Below, piece by piece: positions 36,650 to 45,490 of a DNA stretch of 45,490 nt. The translations under genes were made by a program, and so were the position numbers. Positions within the stretch are counted from its first letter, which is position 1, and each line of letters begins with the position of its first letter. The notes under the pieces were generated by a model. That model was not told the origin of the DNA. It was given only the letters and a program-made list of their open reading frames with translations, and searched no databases. Origin of the DNA: Aromatoleum diolicum (GTDB taxonomy: Bacteria; Pseudomonadota; Gammaproteobacteria; Burkholderiales; Rhodocyclaceae); assembly GCF_012910955.1 (NCBI RefSeq), contig NZ_WTVQ01000038.1, forward strand, positions 1 through 45,490. Direction: 5' to 3'.

Positions 36650-36760
36650 GCCGGCTGTGGCGGGTAATTGCTCCAGGGCTGCGGAACTCGCGCAGCAGCG
36701 CGCTTCCGCGCTTGCGCTCAGACAGTCCTCGCCCTTCCGCAAACACCCGCCACATCCGGC
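36650..36760 (+). repeat. Large palindromic repeat, copy 4 (urtD-urtE gap)
   Basis: Outer arms 36650-36671 and 36739-36760 match at 19 of 22 positions. The interior has GGGCTGCGGAACTCGCG, the hairpin AGCGCG-CTTC-CGCGCT and GCGCTCAGACAGTCCTCGCCC. Both the closing pair of the hairpin (A-T instead of G-C) and the inner stem (AGGGC/GCCCT) show compensating changes. Between copies 3 and 4 there is only a small inverted repeat, CAATCGC (36589-36595) with GCGATTG (36610-36616). Confidence 0.9.
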
Positions 36761-36807
36761 TTGGCGGCGGAGGCTTGGTGGGCGCGTATTTTGGAAAGGA
36801 ATGGAAC

Positions 36808-37500
36808 ATGCTGAAAGTCGACAACCTGAACCAATACTATGGCGGTAGCCACATCCTGCGCGGCCTCTCTTTCGAAGTGCCGCTCGGCAAGGTCACCACG
36901 CTGCTCGGGCGCAATGGCGTCGGCAAGACCACGCTGCTCAAGACCCTGATGGGACTCGTGCCCGCTGCCAGCGGCAAGGTCACCTTCGGCGACGAGGACA
37001 TCACCCGCGCCCCCTCGCATGCCCGTGTGCGTGCCGGCATCGGCTTCGTGCCGCAAGGGCGCGAAATCTTCCCAAGGCTCACCGTCGAAGAAAACCTGCT
37101 CATGGGCCTCGCCACGCGGCCGCGCGGCACCCCGATGCCCGCGCGCATCTTTGACATGTTCCCGGTGCTCAAGCAGATGCTCGGCCGACGTGGCGGTGAC
37201 CTCTCCGGCGGCCAGCAACAACAGCTCGCCATCGGCCGTGCGCTCGCCTTCGGACCGAAACTGCTCATCCTCGACGAACCCACCGAAGGTATCCAGCCCT
37301 CGATCATCAAGGACATCGAGCGCGCCATCCGCAGCCTCGCCGAAACCGGCGAGATGGCGATTTTGCTCGTCGAACAGTATTACGACTTCGCCCGCTCGCT
37401 CGCCGACCACTACCTCGTCATGGAACGTGGCGAGATCGTGATGCGCGGGGCGGGCGCCAACATGGAGGCCGATGGCGTGCGCGAGGCCCTGGCGGTGTAA
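36808..37500 (+). CDS. urtE: Urea ABC transporter ATP-binding protein UrtE
   Basis: A 230-residue ATPase subunit of normal length, beginning MLKVDNLNQYYGGSHILRGLSF. Walker A is GRNGVGKTT, the signature is LSGGQQQQLAIGRAL and Walker B is LLILDEPTEGIQPSIIKDIE. The motif VPQGREIFPRLTVEENL is typical of the second, LivF-like ATPase. The ATG at 36808 has AAAGGAATGG upstream. An upstream in-frame reading region crosses the repeat pair and is not a credible coding extension. It is the last urt gene and converges on a YihY gene. Confidence 0.96.
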   Translation: MLKVDNLNQYYGGSHILRGLSFEVPLGKVTTLLGRNGVGKTTLLKTLMGLVPAASGKVTFGDEDITRAPSHARVRAGIGFVPQGREIFPRLTVEENLLMGLATRPRGTPMPARIFDMFPVLKQMLGRRGGDLSGGQQQQLAIGRALAFGPKLLILDEPTEGIQPSIIKDIERAIRSLAETGEMAILLVEQYYDFARSLADHYLVMERGEIVMRGAGANMEADGVREALAV

Positions 37501-37569
37501 GACCGGAAATTCCGTTCGCCGCCCGGCACCTCGTCTGCAACATTCGCGCGCATCTGGGACACCGTCCAG

Positions 37570-38469
37570 TCAGCCCCGCCCGGTCGTGAACGGCTGCGGT
37601 CGCGCTTCAGTCTCGCCATTGCCGGCGCGTTCGAACTCGGCGATCACCTGAGCGCCCAGCAACAGCAGCGTTGCTGCAACCTCCAGGCTCAGCAGCACCG
37701 CGATGGTTGTCGTCAGCGAGCCGTAAACGGTGCTGATCTGCGACAGCGTGGCGAAGTACCACACCAGCGCATGGCGCGACAGCTCCCACAGCAGGGCCGC
37801 GGTGACTGCACCGATCAGCGCGTGCTGCAGCGACAGCCGGCCCACCGGCATCACCAGGTACACGGACGTCAGCACGAAGATTTCGCCCGCGAGACCCAGC
37901 AGATAGAGCAGCACACCGGACACGCCGCCGAGTGACCAGCTGCGCCCGAGGAATTCCACCTGTTCCTCGCCCATCGCCTGAATGCTGCCTGCCACCAGCG
38001 TCACCAGCAGCAACCCGAACGCGAGCGACACGATGTAGACATACGGGATCACCGCAGAAACGAGAAAATGGCGCCGCCTGATCGCCACCCGGTGGTGGAA
38101 GATCACCGACATCGCGTTTTCCAGCACGGTGAAGGCCAGCGAGCTGAAGAACAGCATCGTGGCCAGCAAGACCCAGCCGATGACTTCACGGTGCGCGAGG
38201 AAATTCGCCAGTTCCGCGAGGATCGCTCGCGAGTGCCCCGGCATCAGCCATTCGAGGTAGCGCCCGAGGGTCCGCAGCAACTCGTTTTCATCGATGATGT
38301 GCGACAGCCCGATCACGGTCAGGATCAGCAGCGGCACCGTCGACAGCAAGGCGTAATAGGCGATCGCGCCGGCCAGCAGCAGGCCCTGGTTGGCGCGAAA
38401 CGCCTTCAGTGTCCGCAGGACGAACGCGCCCGGGTGCTTGAGGACTTCAGCGGTGTGGCCGGTCAGCAT
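37570..38469 (-). CDS. YihY/UPF0761 family inner membrane protein
   Basis: A 299-residue protein with about six hydrophobic helices. They include GLLLAGAIAYYALLSTVPLLILTVIGLS near the N-terminus and VIGWVLLATMLFFSSLAFTVLENAMSVIF. The AYYALLSxVPLLIL segment marks the YihY family, older name BrkB or ribonuclease BN-like. The family has no established enzymatic role; the RNase BN label came from an early mistake. It converges with urtE with a 69-bp gap in which no terminator hairpin was seen. The tail GNGETEARPQPFTTGRG is polar. Confidence 0.85.
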   Translation of the reverse strand: MLTGHTAEVLKHPGAFVLRTLKAFRANQGLLLAGAIAYYALLSTVPLLILTVIGLSHIIDENELLRTLGRYLEWLMPGHSRAILAELANFLAHREVIGWVLLATMLFFSSLAFTVLENAMSVIFHHRVAIRRRHFLVSAVIPYVYIVSLAFGLLLVTLVAGSIQAMGEEQVEFLGRSWSLGGVSGVLLYLLGLAGEIFVLTSVYLVMPVGRLSLQHALIGAVTAALLWELSRHALVWYFATLSQISTVYGSLTTTIAVLLSLEVAATLLLLGAQVIAEFERAGNGETEARPQPFTTGRG

Positions 38470-38724
38470 GGTTGCATGGATGCGGAATCCCGCATGGTTT
38501 GTCGGAAGGCAGCGTCAGACTACACCGATGCGCGGGCGACGGCACCGGCGCAGTTCATCGTCGATACGGTCGCCGGCGCCGTCATGATCGACCGCGCCGT
38601 AACGCGCCCTTGCGCAAACGATCATCCCCATGCACGATGGACTGTTCGCCTTCTCCGATACCCGAAGGCGCCTGCGCGGCGAGTTCGTTCCTGCATGCAC
38701 CCACCTCCTGATTCGTCCCGCTTC
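38470..38724. other. Divergent spacer, no gene or clear site seen
   Basis: These 255 bp separate the starts of the leftward YihY-family gene and the rightward lipoprotein gene, so promoters for both should lie here. No hexamer pair, hairpin or repeat stands out. The frames that cross it do not resemble proteins. Confidence 0.35.
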
Positions 38725-39837
38725 ATGCCCGTCGCTTCGCGTGCCGGCCAGTGGCTTGCCGCCTTGGGCATCGCCACGCTGGTCGGCTGTGCGAGCGAAG
38801 TGCGCCTGCCCGAGCCCCCGCCGGCACGCCCCGCCGAGGTCCGCTCGAAGATCGCAAACTTGCTGCCCGCCAGTACCGCCGATCGCTCGGGCTGGGCCGT
38901 GGATATCTACGCGGCGTTCGCGGCGCAGGGGATCACGCCGAACCAGTCGAACATCTGCGCCGTGCTTGCCGTCACCGAACAGGAGTCGACCTTTCGCGCC
39001 GACCCGCCGGTCGCCAACCTCGCGCGCATTGCCTGGGAGGAGATCGACCGTCGCGCCGAGCGCCTGGGCGTGCCCAAGCTTGCCGCGCGCGTAGCCCTGC
39101 AACTGTCGTCCTCCACCGGCAAGAGCTATAGCGAGCGCATCGATGCGGTGAAAACCGAGCGGGAACTGAGCGAAATATTCGAGGACTTCATCGGCATGGT
39201 GCCGATGGGGCAGCGCCTGTTCGGCGGCTTGAATCCGGTGCGGACCGGTGGCGCAATGCAGGTCAGCATCGCCTTTGCCGAAGAGTACGCGAGGGAGCAC
39301 ACCTACCCCTACGCCGTGGCCGGTTCGATCCGCCACGAAGTGTTCACGCGCCGTGGCGGCCTGTATTTCGGCATCGCGCATCTGCTCGATTACCCGGCAT
39401 CCTACGACAAGCAGCTCTACCGCTTTGCCGACTTCAATGCCGGCCGCTACGCGAGCCGCAACGCCGCGTTCCAGAGCGCGGTGAGCGTGGCGTCGGGCAT
39501 ACCGCTCGACCTCGATGGCGATCTGGTGCGCCACGGCGACGATGATGAGACCCGGCCTGGCAGCACGGAGCTTGCGGTGCGCTCGCTCGGCAAGCGCCTC
39601 GACCTGGATCAGCGGGCGATCCGCGGTGCGCTCGAACAGGGCGATAGCGCCGATTTCGAGCGCAGCACGCTCTACCAGCGCGTGTTCGACCTGGCGGACA
39701 GGATCGAGCGCCGCCCCCTGCCGCGCGCGGTGGTGCCGCGCATCGCGCTGAAGGGGCCCAAGATCAGCCGCAAGCTCACCACCGAATGGTTCGCCAAGCG
39801 GGTCGACGAGCGGCATCAGCGATGCCTCGCGCGCTGA
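38725..39837 (+). CDS. DUF1615 family lipoprotein
   Basis: A 370-residue predicted lipoprotein. The leader MPVASRAGQWLAALGIATLVGCAS has a lipobox LVGC, so the mature protein would be lipid-anchored at the cysteine. The mature part starts with a Pro-rich linker. It continues IANLLPASTADRSGWAVDIYAAF, QSNICAVLAVTEQESTFRADPPVANL and HLLDYPASYDKQLYRFADFNAGRYASRNAAFQ. The AVxEQEST segment resembles the active-site helix of lytic transglycosylases, so a peptidoglycan-related role is conceivable. That is only an inference; the DUF1615 family itself has no assigned function. An upstream ATG at 38695 would add ten residues ahead of the signal and is less likely. Confidence 0.8.
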   Translation: MPVASRAGQWLAALGIATLVGCASEVRLPEPPPARPAEVRSKIANLLPASTADRSGWAVDIYAAFAAQGITPNQSNICAVLAVTEQESTFRADPPVANLARIAWEEIDRRAERLGVPKLAARVALQLSSSTGKSYSERIDAVKTERELSEIFEDFIGMVPMGQRLFGGLNPVRTGGAMQVSIAFAEEYAREHTYPYAVAGSIRHEVFTRRGGLYFGIAHLLDYPASYDKQLYRFADFNAGRYASRNAAFQSAVSVASGIPLDLDGDLVRHGDDDETRPGSTELAVRSLGKRLDLDQRAIRGALEQGDSADFERSTLYQRVFDLADRIERRPLPRAVVPRIALKGPKISRKLTTEWFAKRVDERHQRCLAR

Positions 39838-39891
39838 ACTGGGTGCTGCGCGTGGAGTCGCTGAGGCGCCTGTCACGGTCCGACGGAGGCG

Positions 39892-39966
39892 TTAGCGCAG
39901 CCCGAAAAACGACAAGATCACTAACACGATGACGATCAGACCGACGATGTAAACGATGCTGTTCAT
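39892..39966 (-). CDS. 24-residue hydrophobic membrane peptide
   Basis: The minus strand from 39966 reads MNSIVYIVGLIVIVLVILSF and ends FGLR before a TAA. Almost the whole peptide is one membrane helix with an Arg at the C-terminus. GAGGT lies 10 nt ahead of the ATG, a strong and well-spaced ribosome site. Small single-helix peptides of this form occur in other proteobacteria, but no function can be given. It is convergent with the DUF1615 gene and stands alone. Confidence 0.65.
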   Translation of the reverse strand: MNSIVYIVGLIVIVLVILSFFGLR

Positions 39967-40238
39967 GAGATTTACCTCGATGTGAGTTAAGCGACCGGAT
40001 CGCCGTTACCGCGCGATTCACCCGTCACCGATTCCACAGTACCCGTGTCGGTCGGCCGGTTCCGTACGTCAGCGCGCACAGCAGCGTATAAATTCCGCGG
40101 GCGCCTTCCGGGCACGAATTCGTGACATTCGAAAAAATCCCCATGCGTTCGGTAACGAACGGAGTTGCGCCGCCATTGCGATCAGATTAGAGGGGCAAGC
40201 ACGCGCATCCGATTTTTACACGTCACCTGGAGATCCCG
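39967..40238. other. Spacer between the small peptide and the 98-residue gene
   Basis: These 272 bp must hold the divergent promoters of the peptide gene and the 98-residue gene. The part around 40120-40140 and 40205-40220 is AT-richer (GAAAAAATCC, GATTTTTACA). No confident hexamer pair or operator could be assigned. Confidence 0.35.
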
Positions 40239-40535
40239 ATGGATAACCCGAACCTCACGCACGCCTCAGCGACCGATCAGCAGGGATGGAAAAACGAGGA
40301 ATACCACGGCAGGCAAATACATGTCTGCGCGAATCCTTGCGCCGAGCAAAACGAAACGCTTGCCGGCCATGGACAGCAAGGGGGTTTCATGGTGAACATC
40401 ACGGCGCCGGGCGCCGGACCCATGTCTGATACCGTCGCTCGCGCCCAGTCAGATCCGGAACTCTTCTATTCCACGCAAGCCATCGCTGAAGAAATGGGCT
40501 TCATCAAAGGCCGGGAACTCATTGACGGGATCTGA
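40239..40535 (+). CDS. Small protein of unknown function, 98 residues
   Basis: I do not recognise this protein. It is soluble and polar, beginning MDNPNLTHASATDQQGWKN, with YHGRQIHVCANPCAEQNETL holding two cysteines four residues apart, and ending AIAEEMGFIKGRELIDGI. CTGGAGA lies just upstream of the ATG, which supports translation. It precedes the alternative oxidase by 164 bp on the same strand. Cotranscription is possible but not shown. Confidence 0.6.
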   Translation: MDNPNLTHASATDQQGWKNEEYHGRQIHVCANPCAEQNETLAGHGQQGGFMVNITAPGAGPMSDTVARAQSDPELFYSTQAIAEEMGFIKGRELIDGI

Positions 40536-40699
40536 CTGCCGGCTGCGCACCATGCCTGGAAAAAACCTGGGCGCGCACTAAAGTCTCGGTGTGATGGTGC
40601 GCCATTCAGTCGCAAGCAGGCAGGCGCCGGAGGGGGGCCTTTGGCTGGCTGACGGTCCTGCATGCACGGCGAAAGTGAGCAATACACAAGGCTGCACGT

Positions 40700-41314
40700 A
40701 TGTCAGAAACGCCCCCGCTTGAGCGGCACCACGTTCCACGCGATTTCTCGGACCGGATTGCGCTGGCCTTCACCAAGGCGATGCGCTTCTTCGCCGACAC
40801 GGTCTTCGCCCGTCGCTACGGCCATCGTGCGGTGGTGCTGGAAACGGTTGCTGCCGTGCCCGGCATGGTGGGCGGCGCGCTGCAGCATCTGCGTGCGCTG
40901 CGCCGGATGGAAGGCGACCGCGGCTGGATCCGCACGCTTCTGGACGAAGCGGACAACGAACGCATTCACCTGATGACCTTCATTCATGTTGCCCAGCCGA
41001 CGCGGTTCGAGCGTCTGCTGATCGTGATCGCGCAGGGCGTCTTCTTTAACTTCTACTTCCTGCTGTACCTGATCTCGCCACGGACCGCGCATCGCGTCGT
41101 CGGTTATTTCGAGGAGGAGGCGGTCTACAGTTACACCGAGTATCTGGCTGGCGTGGACAACGGCACCTACGCCAACATCCCGGCGCCGAAGATCGCGATC
41201 GATTACTGGAATCTCGCCCAGGACGCGCGCCTGCGCGAGGTCATCGTCGCGGTGCGTGCCGATGAACTCCATCACCGCGATGTCAATCACGCCTTTGCCG
41301 ACGAGCTGAGCTGA
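40700..41314 (+). CDS. aox: Alternative oxidase (cyanide-insensitive ubiquinol oxidase)
   Basis: A 204-residue di-iron oxidase of the AOX family, which passes electrons from ubiquinol to oxygen without pumping protons. All ligand motifs are present: Glu48 in VLETVA, Glu87 and His90 in NERIHL, Glu139 in FEEEA, and Glu189 and His192 in [12 protein letters not shown]. The DYW after the fourth block is also kept. There is a hydrophobic segment near 107-127 ([20 protein letters not shown]). It is shorter than plant AOX because it lacks the targeting region. AOX is common in plants and fungi and found in only part of the proteobacteria. It could support respiration under cyanide, nitric oxide or sulfide stress. 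The ATG follows AAGG by 8 nt. Confidence 0.93.
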   Translation: MSETPPLERHHVPRDFSDRIALAFTKAMRFFADTVFARRYGHRAVVLETVAAVPGMVGGALQHLRALRRMEGDRGWIRTLLDEADNERIHLMTFIHVAQPTRFERLLIVIAQGVFFNFYFLLYLISPRTAHRVVGYFEEEAVYSYTEYLAGVDNGTYANIPAPKIAIDYWNLAQDARLREVIVAVRADELHHRDVNHAFADELS

Positions 41315-41319
41315 GCCGA

Positions 41320-41350
41320 CCCGGCGTCGGCATGCAGGAGCGACGCCGGG
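41320..41350 (+). terminator. 10-bp perfect hairpin after the alternative oxidase
   Basis: CCCGGCGTCG (41320-41329) and CGACGCCGGG (41341-41350) pair perfectly across an 11-nt loop, five bases after the oxidase stop. No T-run follows, so it may be a terminator of the factor-dependent kind or an mRNA-stabilising stem. It separates the oxidase from the urease genes. Confidence 0.55.
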
Positions 41351-41431
41351 CGCAGGATGGTGAGCGCCGCTCGATCCTGTCCTGTGTTCCATCGCTCTTC
41401 CATCGCTCGCGCCTGGCCTGAGGATTGCTAC

Positions 41432-42319
41432 ATGACGTGCATGAATGCCGTCGTCGACGCCCTTCCTGGCCTTGAGCCCACGTTTTCGCCGCAGCCCGGC
41501 GCATCCGGATGGTGCGCCGAGCTCGGGCTCCAGTTCGCACGCCGGGGCGCTCGCACTGTTCTTGTGCGTCGGCACCATTTTGGGCCGCTGCGCGTGCAGA
41601 AGGCGCTGTACCCGGAAGGCGAGGGCGTGTGCCACGGCATCGTGCTGCATCCGCCGGCCGGCATCGCCGGGGGCGACTCGCTGGTGATCGACGTCAAGGT
41701 GGATGAGGGGGCGCACGCCTTGCTGACGACGCCGGGTGCCGGCAAGTGGTATCGCAGCGCCGGGCCGTCCGCAGGGCTGACGCAGCGCATCGCGGTGGCC
41801 GACGGCGCCGTGTGCGAGTGGTTGCCGCAGGAGACCATCGTCTTCGATGGCGCTTTGGGCACCCTCGGCACGGACGTGACGCTGCAGGGCGATGCGCGCT
41901 TCATTGGTGCCGAGATGCTGTGTTTCGGCCGTACCGGCGCGGGTGAGCGTTTCACCCGCGGCGAACTGGCGCTGCAAACGCGCATCTGCCGCGACGGGCG
42001 CCCTGTGTGGCTGGAGCGCGGGCGGATCGGTGGCGGCAGCGCGCTGCTGGATTCGCCGGTGGGGCTGGCGGGCCAGCCTGTCGTCGGCACCTTGCTGGTG
42101 GCGGCGCCGGCCTGCGACACGGCTTTGCGTGATGTCTGCCGCGACATCGTGCCGAGCGTCGGCGAGGGCGCGGTGACCTTGTTACCGGGCTTGCTGGTGG
42201 CGCGTTATCTGGGTCCGGCGTGCGAACCGGGGCGGCAGTGGTTCACGCGGCTGTGGGGTGCGGTTCGGCCGGTGGTGACGGGCTTGCCGATGTGCGTGCC
42301 GCGCATATGGAATACCTGA
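41432..42319 (+). CDS. ureD: Urease accessory protein UreD
   Basis: A 295-residue chaperone that binds apo-urease with UreF and UreG during nickel insertion. Family blocks are [66 protein letters not shown] and [14 protein letters not shown]. The ATG at 41432 is 7 nt after GAGGA; the upstream in-frame ATG at 41357 has no ribosome site and adds an unrelated leader. It heads ureD-A-B-C-E. ureF and ureG are not in the window and would be expected to the right. Confidence 0.93.
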   Translation: MTCMNAVVDALPGLEPTFSPQPGASGWCAELGLQFARRGARTVLVRRHHFGPLRVQKALYPEGEGVCHGIVLHPPAGIAGGDSLVIDVKVDEGAHALLTTPGAGKWYRSAGPSAGLTQRIAVADGAVCEWLPQETIVFDGALGTLGTDVTLQGDARFIGAEMLCFGRTGAGERFTRGELALQTRICRDGRPVWLERGRIGGGSALLDSPVGLAGQPVVGTLLVAAPACDTALRDVCRDIVPSVGEGAVTLLPGLLVARYLGPACEPGRQWFTRLWGAVRPVVTGLPMCVPRIWNT

Positions 42320-42347
42320 GGGAATACCTGAACGAGGACAGGACGAG

Positions 42348-42650
42348 ATGGAACTGACCCCACGCGAGAAGGACAAGCTGCTGCTGTTTACCGCGGGTCT
42401 GCTCGCCGAGCGCCGGCGCGCGCGCGGCCTGATGCTGAACTACCCGGAGGCGGTCGCGCTGATCTCGTGCGCGATCCTCGAAGGCGCACGTGACGGGCGC
42501 ACGGTGGCCGAGCTGATGAGCGAGGGTACGACGATCCTGACCCGCGAAGAGGTCATGGAGGGCGTACCGGAGATGATCCCGGAGATCCAGGTCGAGGCGA
42601 CTTTTCCGGACGGCACGAAGCTCGTGACCGTGCATAACCCGATCGTGTGA
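42348..42650 (+). CDS. ureA: Urease gamma subunit
   Basis: A 100-residue structural subunit of normal length: [20 protein letters not shown], then [28 protein letters not shown], ending [10 protein letters not shown]. These match UreA throughout. It packs around the alpha and beta subunits of cytoplasmic urease. It starts 28 nt after ureD and is separated from ureB by a 189-bp gap that contains a palindromic repeat, which is unusual because urease structural genes normally lie close together. Confidence 0.98.
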   Translation: MELTPREKDKLLLFTAGLLAERRRARGLMLNYPEAVALISCAILEGARDGRTVAELMSEGTTILTREEVMEGVPEMIPEIQVEATFPDGTKLVTVHNPIV

Positions 42651-42682
42651 GGGGCGTGGGATGTCGTCCATTGTTGCTGCCC

Positions 42683-42799
42683 GCGCCTTGACGGGTGGGA
42701 ATTTGCTCCGTCGGGCTGCGGAACTCGCGTGCGGCGCGCTTCCGCGCCTGCGCTCAGACAGTCCTCGCCCGCTCCGCAAACTCCCACCCGTCAAGGCGC
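42683..42799 (+). repeat. Large palindromic repeat, copy 5 (ureA-ureB gap)
   Basis: Outer arms 42683-42706 and 42776-42799 match at 23 of 24 positions and are unrelated in their outer half to those of the other copies. The interior reads CGGGCTGCGGAACTCGCG, hairpin GGCGCG-CTTC-CGCGCC, and GCTCAGACAGTCCTCGCCCG. It is the most complete copy and the only one outside the urt operon. Confidence 0.92.
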
Positions 42800-42839
42800 T
42801 ACGCGGCGCCACGACCGACAATTTTTGGGAGAAAGATTA

Positions 42840-43141
42840 ATGATTCCCGGTGAATTTCTCGTCGCCGATGGCGACATCGGACTCAACGCCGGCCGCGTGA
42901 CGCTGACGCTGGCGGTCACCAATACCGGCGACCGGCCGATCCAGGTCGGCTCGCATTACCACTTCGCCGAAACCAATGCCGCGCTCGCCTTCGACCGCGC
43001 CGCGGCGCGCGGCTTCCGGCTGAACATCGCCGCCGGCACGGCGGTGCGTTTCGAGCCGGGGCAGTCGCGCACCGTCGAGCTCGTCGTGCTGGCGGGCGAG
43101 CGCAAGGTCTTCGGCTTCAACGGCGACGTGATGGGGGCGTT

Positions 43142-43145
<4 letters not shown>
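42840..43145 (+). CDS. ureB: Urease beta subunit
   Basis: A 101-residue subunit starting [19 protein letters not shown], with [21 protein letters not shown] and the [10 protein letters not shown] end. The GSHYHFxExN block is the UreB signature. GGGAGAAAG upstream gives an independent ribosome site, needed because a palindromic repeat lies between it and ureA. The stop overlaps the ureC ATG as ATGA, so beta and alpha subunits are coupled. Confidence 0.97.
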
Positions 43146-44857
<1,712 letters not shown>

Positions 44858-44869
44858 GAGATTCACGCG

Positions 44870-45412
44870 ATGGCTGAAACCGATCCCCTGGTTCCCGACA
44901 CGTCCGGCGCGGTGCGTCCGATGCTGCTGCTCGAGGCGCTGTACGATGGCCCCGAGGCCGCGAGCGAGCGTCTGGAGCTCGATTTTTCCTACCGCACGAA
45001 GAGCCGCCTGCGCGCGAAGCTCGCGTCCGGCGAGGAAGTCGGCCTGTTCCTGCCACGCGGGACGATCCTGCGTGGCGGGCAGAAGCTCGCCGGGCGCGAC
45101 GGGCGCATCGTCGAGGTCGTCGCCGCGCCGGAGGACCTGCTCGAGGCGCGCTGCGCGAATCCGCTGGCGCTGGCGCGCGCGGCCTACCACCTCGGCAACC
45201 GTCACGTCGCGGTGGAGGTCGGGGCGGATGCGGCCGGCAGCTGGCTGCGCATTCAGGCGGACCATGTGCTCGAAGGCATGCTCGTCGGGCTCGGCGCGAC
45301 GGTCACCGCGCTGCGTGCGCCCTTCGAGCCCGAGGCTGGCGCCTATGCGCATGGGCACCAGCATCCGGGGGACGGCAGCGGGGCGCGGATTCACATGATG
45401 GGCGGGCGCTGA
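44870..45412 (+). CDS. ureE: Urease accessory protein UreE (nickel donor)
   Basis: A 180-residue metallochaperone. The N-terminal domain shows [39 protein letters not shown]. The metal-binding domain has [19 protein letters not shown] and ends in [21 protein letters not shown]. The LGNRH segment carries the interface histidine that binds nickel at the dimer, and the histidines of the tail add capacity. The His tail is modest compared with strongly His-rich versions. An N-terminal extension of about 15 residues ([17 protein letters not shown]) precedes the domain. Confidence 0.93.
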   Translation: MAETDPLVPDTSGAVRPMLLLEALYDGPEAASERLELDFSYRTKSRLRAKLASGEEVGLFLPRGTILRGGQKLAGRDGRIVEVVAAPEDLLEARCANPLALARAAYHLGNRHVAVEVGADAAGSWLRIQADHVLEGMLVGLGATVTALRAPFEPEAGAYAHGHQHPGDGSGARIHMMGGR

Positions 45413-45490
45413 CCGTGCTGAAAACGCGGCGCGCCAAAAACCCGCACCCCGGCGGGGGGCTGCCGTGTTCAGGGCTGGGCGGGCGTGCCC
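45413..45490. other. Window end after ureE
   Basis: The last 78 bp show no recognisable start of ureF or any other gene. A short GC hairpin (CCCCGG-CGG-GG region near 45445-45457) could be formed, but no T-run follows. The expected ureF and ureG would lie beyond the window. Confidence 0.3.

Noticed and set aside
36430-36807. N-terminal extension of UrtE through the repeat pair
   Set aside because: The extra 126 residues are encoded by the palindromic repeats. The real start at 36808 has its own ribosome site and gives the normal UrtE length.

Overview
The window looks like chromosomal DNA from a high-GC betaproteobacterium of the Rhodocyclales, near Azoarcus, Aromatoleum or Thauera. This is an inference from gene content, not a search. 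The evidence is the gyrB-dnaN-dnaA / rpmH-rnpA-yidD-yidC-mnmE arrangement, the rsmB-DUF4390-ntrY-ntrX-trkA-trkH order, a glutaryl-CoA dehydrogenase cluster, and NtrC/sigma-54 style control of urea uptake. The replication origin neighbourhood lies in the middle: genes to the left of about 16.7 kb run leftward and genes to the right run rightward.

Region by region. (1) 1-3.6 kb: glutarate/glutaryl-CoA catabolism, with a CoA-transferase cut by the window edge, gcdH, and a divergent LysR regulator with a clear LysR-type operator between them. (2) 3.6-7.5 kb: three leftward genes forming a c-di-GMP and redox-sensing module, namely a membrane diguanylate cyclase with a c-type haem motif, a bacteriohemerythrin and an HD-GYP phosphodiesterase. 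(3) 7.5-11.4 kb: a scarred accessory patch with an antitoxin remnant fused to a frameshifted sigma-54 activator remnant, a SnoaL-like protein, and a 561-residue orphan with less GC-rich sequence. It ends at a 36-bp perfect palindrome next to gyrB. (4) 11.4-20.7 kb: gyrB, dnaN and dnaA leftward, then rpmH, rnpA, yidD, yidC and mnmE rightward. A DnaA box sits on the predicted dnaA promoter. (5) 20.7-22.5 kb: a TauE/SafE permease and a spermidine-synthase-like gene, each preceded at its start codon by a near-perfect parS site. (6) 22.5-30.7 kb: rsmB, a DUF4390 gene, an NtrY-like kinase, an NtrX-like regulator with a decayed AAA+ domain, and trkA-trkH. (7) 30.7-37.5 kb: urtABCDE urea transporter behind a sigma-54 promoter and an NtrC-like site. 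(8) 37.5-41.3 kb: a YihY-family protein, a DUF1615 lipoprotein, a 24-residue membrane peptide, a 98-residue unknown and an alternative oxidase. (9) 41.4-45.4 kb: ureD-ureA-ureB-ureC-ureE urease.

The most unusual structure is a family of five large palindromic elements, all inside the urea genes: urtB/urtC twice, urtD/urtE twice and ureA/ureB once. They share a conserved interior, including a paired core that shows compensatory changes, but each is closed by its own self-complementary outer arms. Together urt and ure give high-affinity urea capture and hydrolysis, probably under nitrogen control. Most long reading frames antisense to these genes are artefacts of high GC and are not reported. 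No tRNA, rRNA, CRISPR array or intact insertion sequence was seen.
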